Assembly: GCA_934394665.1 (NCBI GenBank)
Contig: CAKRRS010000005.1
Coordinates: forward strand, 1 to 64,000
Direction: 5' to 3'
Length of the DNA stretch: 64,000 bases
Source of the DNA: an uncultured Acetatifactor sp.
GTDB lineage: Bacteria > Bacillota > Clostridia > Lachnospirales > Lachnospiraceae
The translations under genes were made by a program, and so were the position numbers. Within the stretch, counting starts at the first letter, position 1, and every line of letters starts with the position of its first letter. Below, piece by piece: positions 8,796-17,539 of the stretch. The notes below the pieces were generated by a model. It was given only the letters and a program-made list of their open reading frames with translations. It ran no database searches and was not told the DNA's origin.

Positions 8796-8811
8796 TCCGC
8801 CGGCCTTTTTT
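8776..8811 (+). terminator. Intrinsic terminator overlapping the dnaJ stop codon
   Basis: GGTCAGCGGAT (8780-8790) pairs with ATCCGCCGGCC (8795-8805) with one mismatch and a 4-nt loop, then six Ts. The TGA of the DnaJ gene lies inside the hairpin loop. Confidence 0.85.
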
Positions 8812-8865
8812 CTTGAGAAAATTTTTCAACAAAAGAAAAAAACTGGAAATCTGAAATCAATTAGT

Positions 8866-8871
8866 TATAAT
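8866..8871 (+). promoter_or_regulatory. Probable -10 box for the DUF6110 gene
   Basis: A perfect TATAAT 62 nt ahead of the start codon in an AT-rich stretch right after the dnaJ terminator. The best -35 at 17 nt spacing is the weak CTGGAA (8843-8848). Confidence 0.5.
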
Positions 8872-8932
8872 ATTTTCTCATAAAAAGATAAAAACATAAA
8901 TTCAGACCAAAGTCACACAGGAGGAAATAGTT

Positions 8933-9205
8933 ATGTTAAAGTGTTTAAAAAACATCGACAAAGCAAAAACAGGTATTTTCGCAGCAGGCGTTCTCTTCGG
9001 AACCGCAGGTATCAAGATTCTGTCCAGTAAGGATGCCAAAAAGCTGTACACCAACTGCACCGCAGCTGTTCTGCGTGCAAAAGAGTGCGTGATGAAGACC
9101 GCGACCACGATCCAGGAGAATGCGGAGGACATCTATGCTGAGGCACAGCAGATCAACGAGGACAGAGCGGCGCAGGCAGAACAGGAGTTTGACGGCGAAG
9201 CTTAA
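8933..9205 (+). CDS. DUF6110 family small membrane-associated protein
   Basis: A 90-residue protein with one hydrophobic segment, residues about 13-30 (TGIFAAGVLFGTAGIKILSS), followed by SKDAKKLYT and an acidic, Ala/Gln-rich helical tail. This pattern is that of DUF6110, a family of unknown function often encoded next to heavy-metal P-type ATPases, as here. AGGAGG lies 8 nt before the ATG. The segment Asn-Cys-Thr and Glu-Cys-Val carries two cysteines that could bind metal, but that is only a possibility. A terminator-like hairpin separates it from the ATPase gene, which would leave it expressed at a higher level than the pump. Confidence 0.75.
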   Translation: MLKCLKNIDKAKTGIFAAGVLFGTAGIKILSSKDAKKLYTNCTAAVLRAKECVMKTATTIQENAEDIYAEAQQINEDRAAQAEQEFDGEA

Positions 9206-9260
9206 GCATTCGAAAGTTGGCACATGCCGGAAGGTATGGAGATAAATACAACAAAACGGA

Positions 9261-9290
9261 CACCTGCGGCTTTCGTATCGCAGGTGTTTT
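9261..9290 (+). terminator. Terminator or attenuator hairpin before the P1B ATPase
   Basis: CACCTGCG (9261-9268) pairs with CGCAGGTG (9279-9286), followed by four Ts. It lies 30 nt before the ATPase start, so it may reduce rather than stop read-through from the DUF6110 gene. Confidence 0.55.
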
Positions 9291-9319
9291 CGTGAGAGTA
9301 ATGAAAGCAGGCATACATT

Positions 9320-11407
9320 ATGAAATTTGTGATCAAACATGAGATAAAGGGGAGACTCAGAATTCATATTTTGCAGAGCCGTATGAGCTTTGCGCAGGCA
9401 GATACGCTGCAATACTATCTGGACGGTAAGGAAAATATCGTCAGTGCCAAGATTCAGGAGCGCACGCAGGATGTCACGGTAGTCTATAACGGCTCCAGAG
9501 AAGAAGTCCTGAAGACGCTTGAAAATTTTAATTATCAAAGTACAGAAGTGCCCGGGCAGTACCTTGCGAATTCCGGCAGAGAGATGAACAGGGAGTACAA
9601 GGATCAGCTCATCCATAAAGTCGTGATGCACTACGGCATGAAGCTGTTCCTGCCGATGGACATCCGCTCCGTGATTACGGCGGCAAAGTCCCTGAAATAT
9701 ATCTGGCACGGTGTGAAGACACTGGCAAAGGGCAAGATCGAAGTGCCGGTACTGGATGCGACCGCAATCGGTGTCTCTGTATTTCGCGGTGATTACAATA
9801 CCGCCGGTTCTGTCATGTTCCTGTTAGGTATCGGTGAGATCCTGGAGGAGTGGACCCATAAAAAGTCCGTCGGCGATCTGGCCAGAAGTATGTCCTTAAA
9901 TATCGACAAGGTATGGGTCATGAGCGGAGGGCAGGAGATTCTGGTGCCTTCGGGCGAGATCAAGGCAGGCGACCTGGTGCGGATCCATATGGGCAATGTG
10001 ATTCCTTTTGACGGCACGGTAACCGAAGGAGAAGGCATGGTGAACCAGGCTTCTCTGACCGGTGAATCCGTTCCGGTGAGAAAGACGGTGGGCGGAACCG
10101 TTTATGCCGGAACTGTCCTGGAAGAAGGGGAGCTTACTGTCTGCGTCAAAGAGACCGGCGGCTCCAGCAAATACGAGAAGATCATGACAATGATCGAAGA
10201 GTCTGAGAAGCTGAAATCCTCTCTGGAAGGAAAAGCGGAGCATCTGGCAGACAAGCTGGTGCCTTATACCTTCTTAGGCACCGGACTGGTATGGTTGCTT
10301 ACGCGGAATGTAACCAAGGCATTATCTGTACTTATGGTTGATTTTTCCTGTGCACTGAAACTGTCTATGCCGCTGGCGGTACTGTCTGCGATCCGTGAGG
10401 CAAGCACTTACGAGATCACGGTCAAGGGCGGCAAATACTTAGAGGCTATGGCGGATGCGACGACCATCGTATTTGACAAGACCGGCACACTGACCAAGGC
10501 ACAGCCCACGGTAGCAGAGGTGGTATCCTTTAACGGACAGTCTACGGACGAACTGCTTCGGATCGCTGCCTGCCTGGAAGAGCATTTTCCTCATTCCATG
10601 GCAAAAGCGGTGGTACGGGAAGCAGCGCGCAAGGAGCTGGTGCATGAAGAACTGCATACCAAGGTGGAATATATCGTGGCACACGGTATTTCTTCCACGA
10701 TGGAAGGTAAGAAGATCATCATCGGCAGTTACCATTTTGTCTTCGAAGATGAGCAGGCACAGATTCCGGAAGGAAAACAGGAACTGTTCGATCATCTGTC
10801 CGAGGAATATTCTCATCTGTATATGGCAATCGACGGAAAGCTGGCAGCAGTCATCTGTATCGAAGATCCCCTCAGGGAAGAAGCCCCGGAAGTGATCAGA
10901 CGCCTGAAGGACTTAGGCATAGGCAAGGTAGTCATGATGACCGGAGACAGCGACCGGATCGCCAGAACGATCGCAGGTACGGTCGGTGTGGATGAGTATT
11001 ATTCCGAAGTACTGCCGGAGGATAAGGCGAAATTCGTAGAACGCGAGAAACAGGAAGGCCATAAAGTCATCATGATCGGAGACGGTATCAACGATTCTCC
11101 CGCACTTTCCGCAGCAGATGTTGGGATTGCCATCAGTGACGGCGCCCAGATCGCCAGAGAGATCGCGGATGTGACCATCGGTGCGGATAATCTGTGGGAA
11201 GTGGCTGCCCTGAAGGAGCTGAGCAATGCCCTGATGGAGCGGATTCGTAAAAATTATCGCCTGATCGTGGGTATCAATACCGGACTGATCGTGGCAGGCG
11301 TGGCAGGATTGATCCCTCCTACGACTTCCGCACTGTTACATAATACGTCTACCTTGTGGATCAGTACCAAGAGTATGCGGAATCTGCTGAACACTGAGGA
11401 AGTGTAG
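9320..11407 (+). CDS. P1B-type heavy-metal ATPase with SCA membrane motif
   Basis: Membrane pump that moves a metal ion using ATP. Residues 1-75 form an HMA-like fold lacking CxxC (HEIKGRLRIH start). Core motifs are TGES (247-250), the phosphorylation site DKTGT (386-390), the His-Pro motif HFPHS (about 424-428) and GDGIND near residue 590. The membrane metal site, normally CPC, reads SCALKLSMP (343-351). Copper and zinc pumps of the CPC class are therefore unlikely; the metal is not predictable, and manganese, iron or cobalt remain possible. It is linked to DUF6110 immediately upstream. The 695-residue length is standard. Confidence 0.88.
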   Translation: MKFVIKHEIKGRLRIHILQSRMSFAQADTLQYYLDGKENIVSAKIQERTQDVTVVYNGSREEVLKTLENFNYQSTEVPGQYLANSGREMNREYKDQLIHKVVMHYGMKLFLPMDIRSVITAAKSLKYIWHGVKTLAKGKIEVPVLDATAIGVSVFRGDYNTAGSVMFLLGIGEILEEWTHKKSVGDLARSMSLNIDKVWVMSGGQEILVPSGEIKAGDLVRIHMGNVIPFDGTVTEGEGMVNQASLTGESVPVRKTVGGTVYAGTVLEEGELTVCVKETGGSSKYEKIMTMIEESEKLKSSLEGKAEHLADKLVPYTFLGTGLVWLLTRNVTKALSVLMVDFSCALKLSMPLAVLSAIREASTYEITVKGGKYLEAMADATTIVFDKTGTLTKAQPTVAEVVSFNGQSTDELLRIAACLEEHFPHSMAKAVVREAARKELVHEELHTKVEYIVAHGISSTMEGKKIIIGSYHFVFEDEQAQIPEGKQELFDHLSEEYSHLYMAIDGKLAAVICIEDPLREEAPEVIRRLKDLGIGKVVMMTGDSDRIARTIAGTVGVDEYYSEVLPEDKAKFVEREKQEGHKVIMIGDGINDSPALSAADVGIAISDGAQIAREIADVTIGADNLWEVAALKELSNALMERIRKNYRLIVGINTGLIVAGVAGLIPPTTSALLHNTSTLWISTKSMRNLLNTEEV

Positions 11408-11503
11408 TAGCGGAGTGACAGACAAAATGTGTCAAATAGATTGTACATAGACATATTTGATACGATGTTCGGGGGCACGAATAGTTTAAGAAAGAAACAT
11501 TAT

Positions 11504-11558
11504 GAGAAGCTGTTGTAGGGGAAGGTGGTATCCGTTACAGCGGCTTCTCTGTTTGTTA
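11504..11558 (+). terminator. Probable terminator after the P1B ATPase
   Basis: GAGAAGCTGTTGTA (11504-11517) can pair with TACAGCGGCTTCTC (11536-11549) along 14 positions, two of them G-T pairs, then TGTTTGTT. The remainder of 11408-11701 shows no gene or clear signal. Confidence 0.55.
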
Positions 11559-11701
11559 CACGAATATGGGATAATTCACATGATGACAGGAATATGTGTA
11601 ATCTGTAATCATGGCAGGTACACGGCACAGCCGGGATGGATTCACAGCAAAGTGTAATACAATTGCAAAAGAATGTACGGTAGTTTTGTAGGAATTATAT
11701 G

Positions 11702-11730
11702 TTGCATATTTGTACATGCTTGTATATAAT
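11702..11730 (+). promoter_or_regulatory. Promoter of the suf operon
   Basis: TTGCAT (11702-11707), 17-nt spacer, perfect TATAAT (11725-11730), 45 nt before the sufC start. A hyphenated dyad CTAG-N7-CTAG (11744-11758) lies near the expected transcription start and could be a regulator site. Confidence 0.6.
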
Positions 11731-11774
11731 GATATCATAATTCCTAGTTAAGCGCTAGAGATAGGAGGAAGTAT

Positions 11775-12521
11775 ATGTCAGAACAATTATTACAGGTGCG
11801 TAATTTGTCCGTAAATGTAGAGGACAAAGCCATCCTTCATGGAATAGATTTAGAGGTTTTGCCCGGAGAGACCCATGTCCTCATGGGACCCAACGGCGCG
11901 GGTAAATCCACTTTGGGTTATACGATCATGGGAAGTCCCCGGTATGAGGTGACCGGTGGTGAGATCCTCTTCAAAGGAAAGAAATTATTAGAGGAGTCCG
12001 CTGATCAGAGAGCAAAGGACGGAATATTCCTGTCTTTCCAGAATCCCTTAGAGATCCCCGGTGTATCCTTACGCAACTTTATCCGCAATGCGGTAGAGCA
12101 GAGAACCGGCTCCCGGATCAAACTCTGGTCCTTCAAAAAGGAACTGGAACAGGCCATGGAAGTATTGCAGATGGATCCTTCCTATGCAGACCGTGACCTG
12201 AATGTGGGATTTTCCGGCGGTGAGAAGAAAAAGGCGGAGATCCTGCAGTTATTGATGTTAAAGCCATCTCTGGCGATCCTCGATGAAACCGATTCCGGTC
12301 TGGATGTGGATGCGGTTCGTACAGTATCCAAGGGCGTGGAAGAGTACCAGAAGGATAAAAAGGGTGCACTGTTGATTATCACCCACAGCACCAGAATCCT
12401 GGAGTCCCTGCATGTGGACAAGACGCATGTACTGGTGAACGGCAGGATCGTGGCATCCGGAGACGCTTCCCTGGTAGACGAGATCAACGAGCACGGTTTC
12501 GAACGTTTCCTGGAAGCATAA
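11775..12521 (+). CDS. sufC: Fe-S assembly ATPase SufC
   Basis: ABC-type ATPase that drives the SufBCD scaffold for Fe-S cluster assembly in the cytoplasm. Walker A GPNGAGKST is at residues 38-46, the signature is NVGFSGGEKKKAEIL, and Walker B is LAILDETDSGLD. The 248-residue length and the sequence are typical of SufC. AGGAGG lies 8 nt before the ATG. It is the first gene of a compact sufCBDSU operon; no sufA or iscR-like gene is in view. Confidence 0.97.
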   Translation: MSEQLLQVRNLSVNVEDKAILHGIDLEVLPGETHVLMGPNGAGKSTLGYTIMGSPRYEVTGGEILFKGKKLLEESADQRAKDGIFLSFQNPLEIPGVSLRNFIRNAVEQRTGSRIKLWSFKKELEQAMEVLQMDPSYADRDLNVGFSGGEKKKAEILQLLMLKPSLAILDETDSGLDVDAVRTVSKGVEEYQKDKKGALLIITHSTRILESLHVDKTHVLVNGRIVASGDASLVDEINEHGFERFLEA

Positions 12522-12538
12522 AGGAGGCCTGAGTCTGA

Positions 12539-13951
12539 ATGAGCGAACGAGAGAAGACATATGTGGAAGACGTCAACAGAAGTATCTATGATATCCGCAA
12601 TGAGGAAAAAGACGTCTACCGTATTCAAAAAGGACTGACGCCGGATATCGTGGCAGAGATTTCTTCGAAGAAGAACGATCCTGCATGGATGGCGAATTTC
12701 CGTCTGCAGTCATTGCAGATCTATCATGAGATGGAAGTTCCCGACTGGGGACCTTCGATCGAGGGGCTGAACATGGAGGATATCGTTACTTATGTAAAGC
12801 CCAACACCCAGATGAGCGCCAAGTGGTCCGAGGTGCCGGAAGACATCAAGGATACGTTTGAGAAACTGGGAATCCCCCAGGCAGAGCGGAAGTCTCTCGC
12901 CGGTGTGGGCGCCCAGTATGATTCCGAGCTGGTATACCATAATGTCAGAGAAGAAGTGGCTGCCCAGGGCGTGGTCTATACTGACATGGAAAGTGCATTA
13001 AACGGCGAATATGCCGATATGGTGCGCAAACATTTCATGAAGCTGGTGACCCCCAGAGACCACAAATTCGCAGCACTGCACGGTGCCGTGTGGTCCGGCG
13101 GATCCTTTGTGTATGTACCGCCCGGAGTCTCCGTAGAGATTCCGCTGCAGTCCTATTTCAGATTAAATGCACCGGGAGCCGGACAGTTTGAACATACGCT
13201 GATCATTGTCGACGAGGGCGCGTATCTGCATTTCATCGAAGGCTGTTCCGCACCGAAATATAACGTGGCCAACCTTCATGCCGGCTGCGTGGAACTGTTC
13301 GTCGGGAAAAATGCGAAACTGCGTTACTCCACGATCGAGAACTGGTCTAAAAATATGTATAACCTCAATACGAAGCGCGCATTGGTGGAAGAGGGCGGCA
13401 CGATCGAGTGGGTGTCCGGATCCTTCGGTTCCCATGTGTCCTATCTGTATCCCATGAGCGTGTTGAACGGCAGAGGCGCCAGAGCGGAGTTCACCGGCAT
13501 CACTTTTGCGGGAGCCGGTCAGAATCTGGATACCGGTACCAAGGTCGTTCATAACGCACCGGAGACGACTTCTTATATCAATACGAAATCCATCTCCAAG
13601 GACGGCGGTATCAGTACTTTCCGCAGTTCCGTTGTAGTGAAGAACAGTGCAGCGAAGAGCAAATCCGCCGTTTCCTGCCAGTCTCTGATGCTGGATGACA
13701 AGTCTCGTTCCGATACGATTCCGGCGATGGATATCCGTACCCAGGATGCCGATATCGGACATGAGGCAAAGATCGGACGTATCAGTGATGAAGCAGTGTT
13801 CTATCTGATGTCCCGCGGTATTTCCGAGGAGGACGCCAGAGCGATGATCGTCAGCGGATTTGCCGACAATGTATCCAAGGAGCTGCCGCTGGAGTATGCG
13901 GTAGAGATGAACAATCTGATCCGCCTGGAGATGAAAGGCAGTATCGGGTAA
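12539..13951 (+). CDS. sufB: Fe-S cluster scaffold SufB
   Basis: Scaffold subunit on which the cluster is built, working with SufC and SufD. The 470-residue length and the sequence VWSGGSFVYVPPGVSVEIPLQ, plus the C-terminal SRGISEEDARAMIVSGF, are diagnostic of SufB. GGAGG lies about 10 nt before the ATG. It sits between sufC and sufD as expected for the Firmicute operon. Confidence 0.97.
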   Translation: MSEREKTYVEDVNRSIYDIRNEEKDVYRIQKGLTPDIVAEISSKKNDPAWMANFRLQSLQIYHEMEVPDWGPSIEGLNMEDIVTYVKPNTQMSAKWSEVPEDIKDTFEKLGIPQAERKSLAGVGAQYDSELVYHNVREEVAAQGVVYTDMESALNGEYADMVRKHFMKLVTPRDHKFAALHGAVWSGGSFVYVPPGVSVEIPLQSYFRLNAPGAGQFEHTLIIVDEGAYLHFIEGCSAPKYNVANLHAGCVELFVGKNAKLRYSTIENWSKNMYNLNTKRALVEEGGTIEWVSGSFGSHVSYLYPMSVLNGRGARAEFTGITFAGAGQNLDTGTKVVHNAPETTSYINTKSISKDGGISTFRSSVVVKNSAAKSKSAVSCQSLMLDDKSRSDTIPAMDIRTQDADIGHEAKIGRISDEAVFYLMSRGISEEDARAMIVSGFADNVSKELPLEYAVEMNNLIRLEMKGSIG

Positions 13952-13988
13952 TGCGACGCAAGAAAGCGTCTGCGAAATGGAGATTAGT

Positions 13989-15104
13989 ATGGAAAAAGAA
14001 TATCATAGGATCATTAACAGACTGCCGTCGAAGACATGGAACTGGCTTCACATGAACGAGACGCAGTTAGATAACATAAAACTTCCGGCAGCAGGTGCCA
14101 TGGAGGCAGAGCTGCCGGAAACAGTGAAGAAAGTGGCAGAGGATCCTTCCGCACCTGCAGCCGGGGAGCAAACGACTGTCTGGAATGCGGATTTTGCAGG
14201 GATCGACTCCGGTATGGGAGAAGATATGGACGGTCTGCTTGCCGCAGCCGGTGTGAAAGCCTTGCAGGCAGCCGTGCCGGAAAAGGAAAAAGTACAACAG
14301 CCGATGTCACTTGACTTTTCCTATGTGGGCGGTACTGCACAGGCGGATGCTGTGGCGGTGAGAGCCGGCAAGAACAGTGAGATCACCGTGATCCAGGATT
14401 TCTCCTCCGAAAAAAAGGCAGCAGGGCAGGCTGCGGTATCCACCAGATTATATCTGGAGGAAGGCGCGAAGATCCGTCTGATCCAGGTACAGAGACTGGG
14501 AGATGGCATCACTTTTCTGAACGACATCGGTGCACTCTGCGAAGAGAGAGCATCGCTGGAAGTGATCCAGCTGATCCTCGGTGGAAAAGATACCTACCTG
14601 GGCTGTAAGACCACCCTGCAGGGAAAAGAAAGCAGTGTGGATACGGATACCGCATACATCGTAGGCGGTGACGGCAGACTGGATATGAATTATGTTGCTC
14701 TCCATGAAGGGAAAAAGACCCGGAGCAATATGCAGGCAGGCGGTGTGCTCCGTGATCATGCCTTTAAGCTGTACCGCGGCACCATTGATTTCAAATGGGG
14801 CGCCAAGGGGGCGGTAGGCAATGAAAAAGAGGACGTACTGCTTCTGTCAAATGATGTGGTGAACCAGACGATCCCCCTGATCCTCTGCGCGGAGGAAGAT
14901 GTGGAAGGTAATCACGGCGCTACGATCGGTAAACTGGACGATGAACTGTTATTTTACCTGGAGAGCCGTGGCATGACCAGAGAGCAGATCTACGAGATGA
15001 TGGCAATGGCCAAGGTGGATGCGGTCTGCCGCAAGATTCCGGATGCCGGGACACGTAAGAAGGTGCAGGAATTCCTGGGAAGAGCAGACGAGGAGGAAAC
15101 ATGA
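13989..15104 (+). CDS. sufD: Fe-S scaffold subunit SufD
   Basis: Partner of SufB in the SufBC2D complex. The C-terminal half is a right-handed beta-helix with SufD hallmarks such as NHGATIGKLDDELLFYLESRG, while the N-terminal third is variable. The ATG at 13977 gives a slightly longer frame, but GGAG at 13979-13982 is correctly placed for the ATG at 13989, which is preferred (371 residues). The stop overlaps the ATG of sufS (ATGA at 15101-15104). Confidence 0.92.
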   Translation: MEKEYHRIINRLPSKTWNWLHMNETQLDNIKLPAAGAMEAELPETVKKVAEDPSAPAAGEQTTVWNADFAGIDSGMGEDMDGLLAAAGVKALQAAVPEKEKVQQPMSLDFSYVGGTAQADAVAVRAGKNSEITVIQDFSSEKKAAGQAAVSTRLYLEEGAKIRLIQVQRLGDGITFLNDIGALCEERASLEVIQLILGGKDTYLGCKTTLQGKESSVDTDTAYIVGGDGRLDMNYVALHEGKKTRSNMQAGGVLRDHAFKLYRGTIDFKWGAKGAVGNEKEDVLLLSNDVVNQTIPLILCAEEDVEGNHGATIGKLDDELLFYLESRGMTREQIYEMMAMAKVDAVCRKIPDAGTRKKVQEFLGRADEEET

Positions 15105-16324
15105 GTACTTCAGTGAGCGAGATCCGTAAGGACTTCCCTCTGCTTCAGACAAATAATGTGATCTATCTGGACACTGCGGCGACTTCCCAGAAGCCTGCCT
15201 GCGTCCTGGAAGCAGAGAGAGAATTTTATGAAAAATACAATGCCAACCCTTTGCGCGGATTATACGGGCTGGGGGAGGCTGCAACCGAAAAATATGAAGC
15301 ATCCAGAGAAGTCGTGCAAAAGTTTATCAACGCCAAAGAAGTTGCGGAGATCATTTTTGTACGCAATGCCACAGAAGCTCTGAATCTGGTGGCATACAGC
15401 TTTGGTGCGCTGGTGCTGAAGCCCGGGGATGAGATCCTGGTGAGCATTATGGAGCATCACAGCAATCTCCTGCCCTGGCAGCAGGCAGCAGCCAGAACAG
15501 GCGCTGTAGTCAGATATTTAGAGTGCACGGAGGACGGAAAATATACCGAAGAAGCATTTCGTGCGGCATTGAGCGAGCGGACAAAAATCGTGGCGATGAC
15601 ACAGGTATCCAACGTACTGGGCTGCAAAAACGATATCAGGCAGTTCGCCCGGATCGCTCATGAAGCAGGGGCGTATTTTGTGGCGGACGGTGCGCAGAGT
15701 GTGCCGCATATGGCAGTGGATGTACAGGATCTGGATGTGGATTTTCTGGCATTTTCCGGTCATAAGATGTATGCACCCATGGGAATCGGTGTATTATATG
15801 CGAAAAGAGAATTATTGGAAAAGATGCCGCCTTTTTTATGCGGCGGAGAGATGATCGATTCCGTCAGCCGTACCGGAGCCGTGTGGGCGGAAGTTCCCCA
15901 CAAGTTCGAAGCGGGTACGGTCAACGGTGCCGGTGCGTATGCACTGGCAGAAGCCATCCGTTATGTGCAGGGGATCGGATTTGACTTTATCGAAGAGAGA
16001 GAAAGTAAGCTGACCGCCATGCTGATGGCCGGCATGAAGGAGATTTCGGCGGTACATATCCTGGGATCTCAGAAAGCGGAAGACCATCACGGTATCGTGA
16101 CTTTCAAGCTGGACGGTGTACATCCGCATGATGTGGCTTCCATTCTGGATGCGGATCATATCGCGGTACGTGCCGGGCATCACTGCGCGCAGCCGCTTTT
16201 GCAGCATCTGAAAGTATTGTCCACCACCAGAGTCAGCTTAGGGGTCTACAATACGGAAGAAGAGATTCAGGCATTTCTTGCAAGCCTTGCAAAGATAAGG
16301 AGACAGATGGGCTATGGAGAATAA
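15101..16324 (+). CDS. sufS: Cysteine desulfurase SufS
   Basis: PLP enzyme that takes sulfur from cysteine as a persulfide and hands it to SufU. The PLP lysine is Lys222 in FSGHKMYAP, and the persulfide-carrying cysteine is Cys362 in RAGHHCAQP, the class II (SufS) context. The 407-residue length is normal. Its start overlaps the end of sufD and its end overlaps the start of sufU by 11 nt, so the three are translationally coupled. Confidence 0.96.
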   Translation: MSTSVSEIRKDFPLLQTNNVIYLDTAATSQKPACVLEAEREFYEKYNANPLRGLYGLGEAATEKYEASREVVQKFINAKEVAEIIFVRNATEALNLVAYSFGALVLKPGDEILVSIMEHHSNLLPWQQAAARTGAVVRYLECTEDGKYTEEAFRAALSERTKIVAMTQVSNVLGCKNDIRQFARIAHEAGAYFVADGAQSVPHMAVDVQDLDVDFLAFSGHKMYAPMGIGVLYAKRELLEKMPPFLCGGEMIDSVSRTGAVWAEVPHKFEAGTVNGAGAYALAEAIRYVQGIGFDFIEERESKLTAMLMAGMKEISAVHILGSQKAEDHHGIVTFKLDGVHPHDVASILDADHIAVRAGHHCAQPLLQHLKVLSTTRVSLGVYNTEEEIQAFLASLAKIRRQMGYGE

Positions 16325-16760
16325 GACATTTTATAACGAAATTCTGACGGAGCATAATCTGCATCCGTATCACAAGCATAAACTGGAGGATGCCAATCTG
16401 GTACTGGAAGGCGTGAATCCCAGCTGCGGAGATGACATTTTCCTGGAGCTGAAGGTAGAGGACGATGTGGTAGTAGACGGTGCTTTTGAGGGAGATGGCT
16501 GCGCGATTTCCCAGGCTTCCGCGGATATGATGCTGGAACTGATCATCGGTAAGCACAAGGACGAGGCACTGCATCTGGCAGACCTGTTCCTTAAAATGAT
16601 CAAGGGCGGTATTACCGATGAAGAACGGGATGAGCTGGAAGAAGCCGGTGTATTGCAGGATATTGCCCATATGCCCGCCAGGGTAAAATGTGCGGTGCTG
16701 GGATGGCATACCATGCAGGAACTGCTGAATGCGCAGGATGAGGAAAGCAAAGCGAAATAG
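16314..16760 (+). CDS. sufU: Sulfur-transfer protein SufU
   Basis: Zinc-dependent acceptor of sulfur from SufS in Gram-positive bacteria. The zinc ligands fit the family: Cys38 and Asp40 in NPSCGD, Cys63 in GDGCAIS and Cys125 in RVKCAVLGW. The 148-residue length and the 18-21-residue insertion relative to IscU are typical. It overlaps the end of sufS and is the last suf gene. Confidence 0.95.
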   Translation: MENKTFYNEILTEHNLHPYHKHKLEDANLVLEGVNPSCGDDIFLELKVEDDVVVDGAFEGDGCAISQASADMMLELIIGKHKDEALHLADLFLKMIKGGITDEERDELEEAGVLQDIAHMPARVKCAVLGWHTMQELLNAQDEESKAK

Positions 16761-16769
16761 GGGGTGCGT

Positions 16770-17093
16770 ATGGAACTGATCGAATTTCTGGAAAACATGA
16801 TGAATAATATTGTCCAGGTGGCAATTTTATTTTTTGAATTTGTCGGTGTTATTGTCATCATCATTTCCGGCATAAAGGGATTTTACAATTATGTGCGCAG
16901 GGTGCCGGATATGAAGATCACGCTGGCACAGGGGCTGGCTGTCGGACTGGAATTCAAGCTGTGCAGTGAAATTCTGAAGACTGTTATTGTCAGAGACTGG
17001 AAGGAGATCGTCACGGTAGCCGGTATCATCGGACTTCGTGCGGCACTGACCTTCCTGATCCACTGGGAGATCAAGGAAGAGAAGAATCATTAA
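16770..17093 (+). CDS. DUF1622 family membrane protein
   Basis: A 107-residue protein with three hydrophobic segments, at about residues 13-36, 48-65 and 78-95. The LAQGLAVGLEFKLCSEILKT segment is the DUF1622 signature. The function is unknown. GGGGGTG before the ATG at 16770 supports that start over the GTG at 16764. It begins 9 nt after sufU and shares its terminator, so it is probably co-transcribed with suf; a role connected to iron or redox stress is only suggested by this position. Confidence 0.8.
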   Translation: MELIEFLENMMNNIVQVAILFFEFVGVIVIIISGIKGFYNYVRRVPDMKITLAQGLAVGLEFKLCSEILKTVIVRDWKEIVTVAGIIGLRAALTFLIHWEIKEEKNH

Positions 17094-17163
17094 GGTGACT
17101 GCGCTGTAAAATAGAGTAGAATCCTTTGGGGAAGGAAAGAGATCAAGAAAGAATACACGATAG

Positions 17164-17209
17164 AAACAAGACATTTTTCTGCGTTAGGGCAGGGAAATGT
17201 CTTGTTTTT
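17164..17209 (+). terminator. Terminator of the suf operon
   Basis: AAACAAGACATTT (17164-17176) pairs perfectly with AAATGTCTTGTTT (17195-17207) and is followed by further Ts. 17210-17371 shows nothing recognisable. Confidence 0.88.
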
Positions 17210-17371
17210 CTATATGGTGAAAAAATTATGCTTATATGAAGATATTCGTCAAAAGAAGGAAAACTTTGCATCATGTAGCCGAACGCTTTAGGGAGCGCAA
17301 TTTTTGAAATAAATATTTTTGATGTGAAAAAGAGATTAAATTTGTAATGGTATATAGGTTAAATTTGCACC

Positions 17372-17400
17372 TTGGAAAAATGTTCACAGAGGACTAATAT
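17372..17400 (+). promoter_or_regulatory. Possible upstream promoter for the cstA operon
   Basis: TTGGAA (17372-17377), 17-nt spacer, TAATAT (17395-17400). It competes with the closer candidate at 17456-17484; which is used cannot be told from sequence. Confidence 0.4.
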
Positions 17401-17455
17401 ATAACGATAAAGCACATGCTTATGAAAAAAGTATAAAGAAATGCTGAAATATCCA

Positions 17456-17484
17456 TTGCATTCGGCACTTCAAAGTGCTAAAGT
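17456..17484 (+). promoter_or_regulatory. Promoter with operator-like palindrome in its spacer
   Basis: TTGCAT (17456-17461), 17-nt spacer, TAAAGT (17479-17484). The spacer holds a perfect inverted repeat GCACTT-CA-AAGTGC (17465-17478), a good place for a repressor that blocks RNA polymerase. Confidence 0.45.
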
Positions 17485-17503
17485 TATTAGCGCATGAACG
17501 TAA

Positions 17504-17518
17504 ATGTAAACGATTACG
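17504..17518 (+). promoter_or_regulatory. cre-like site (CcpA/LacI-family operator)
   Basis: ATGTAAACGATTACG matches the catabolite-response consensus WTGNAANCGNWNNCW at all but the last position. It lies 22 nt before the first gene start and downstream of both promoter candidates, the road-block position for carbon catabolite repression. This fits control of the carbon-starvation gene cstA. Confidence 0.65.
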
Positions 17519-17539
17519 TATGCTAAAAAGGAAATGAGA

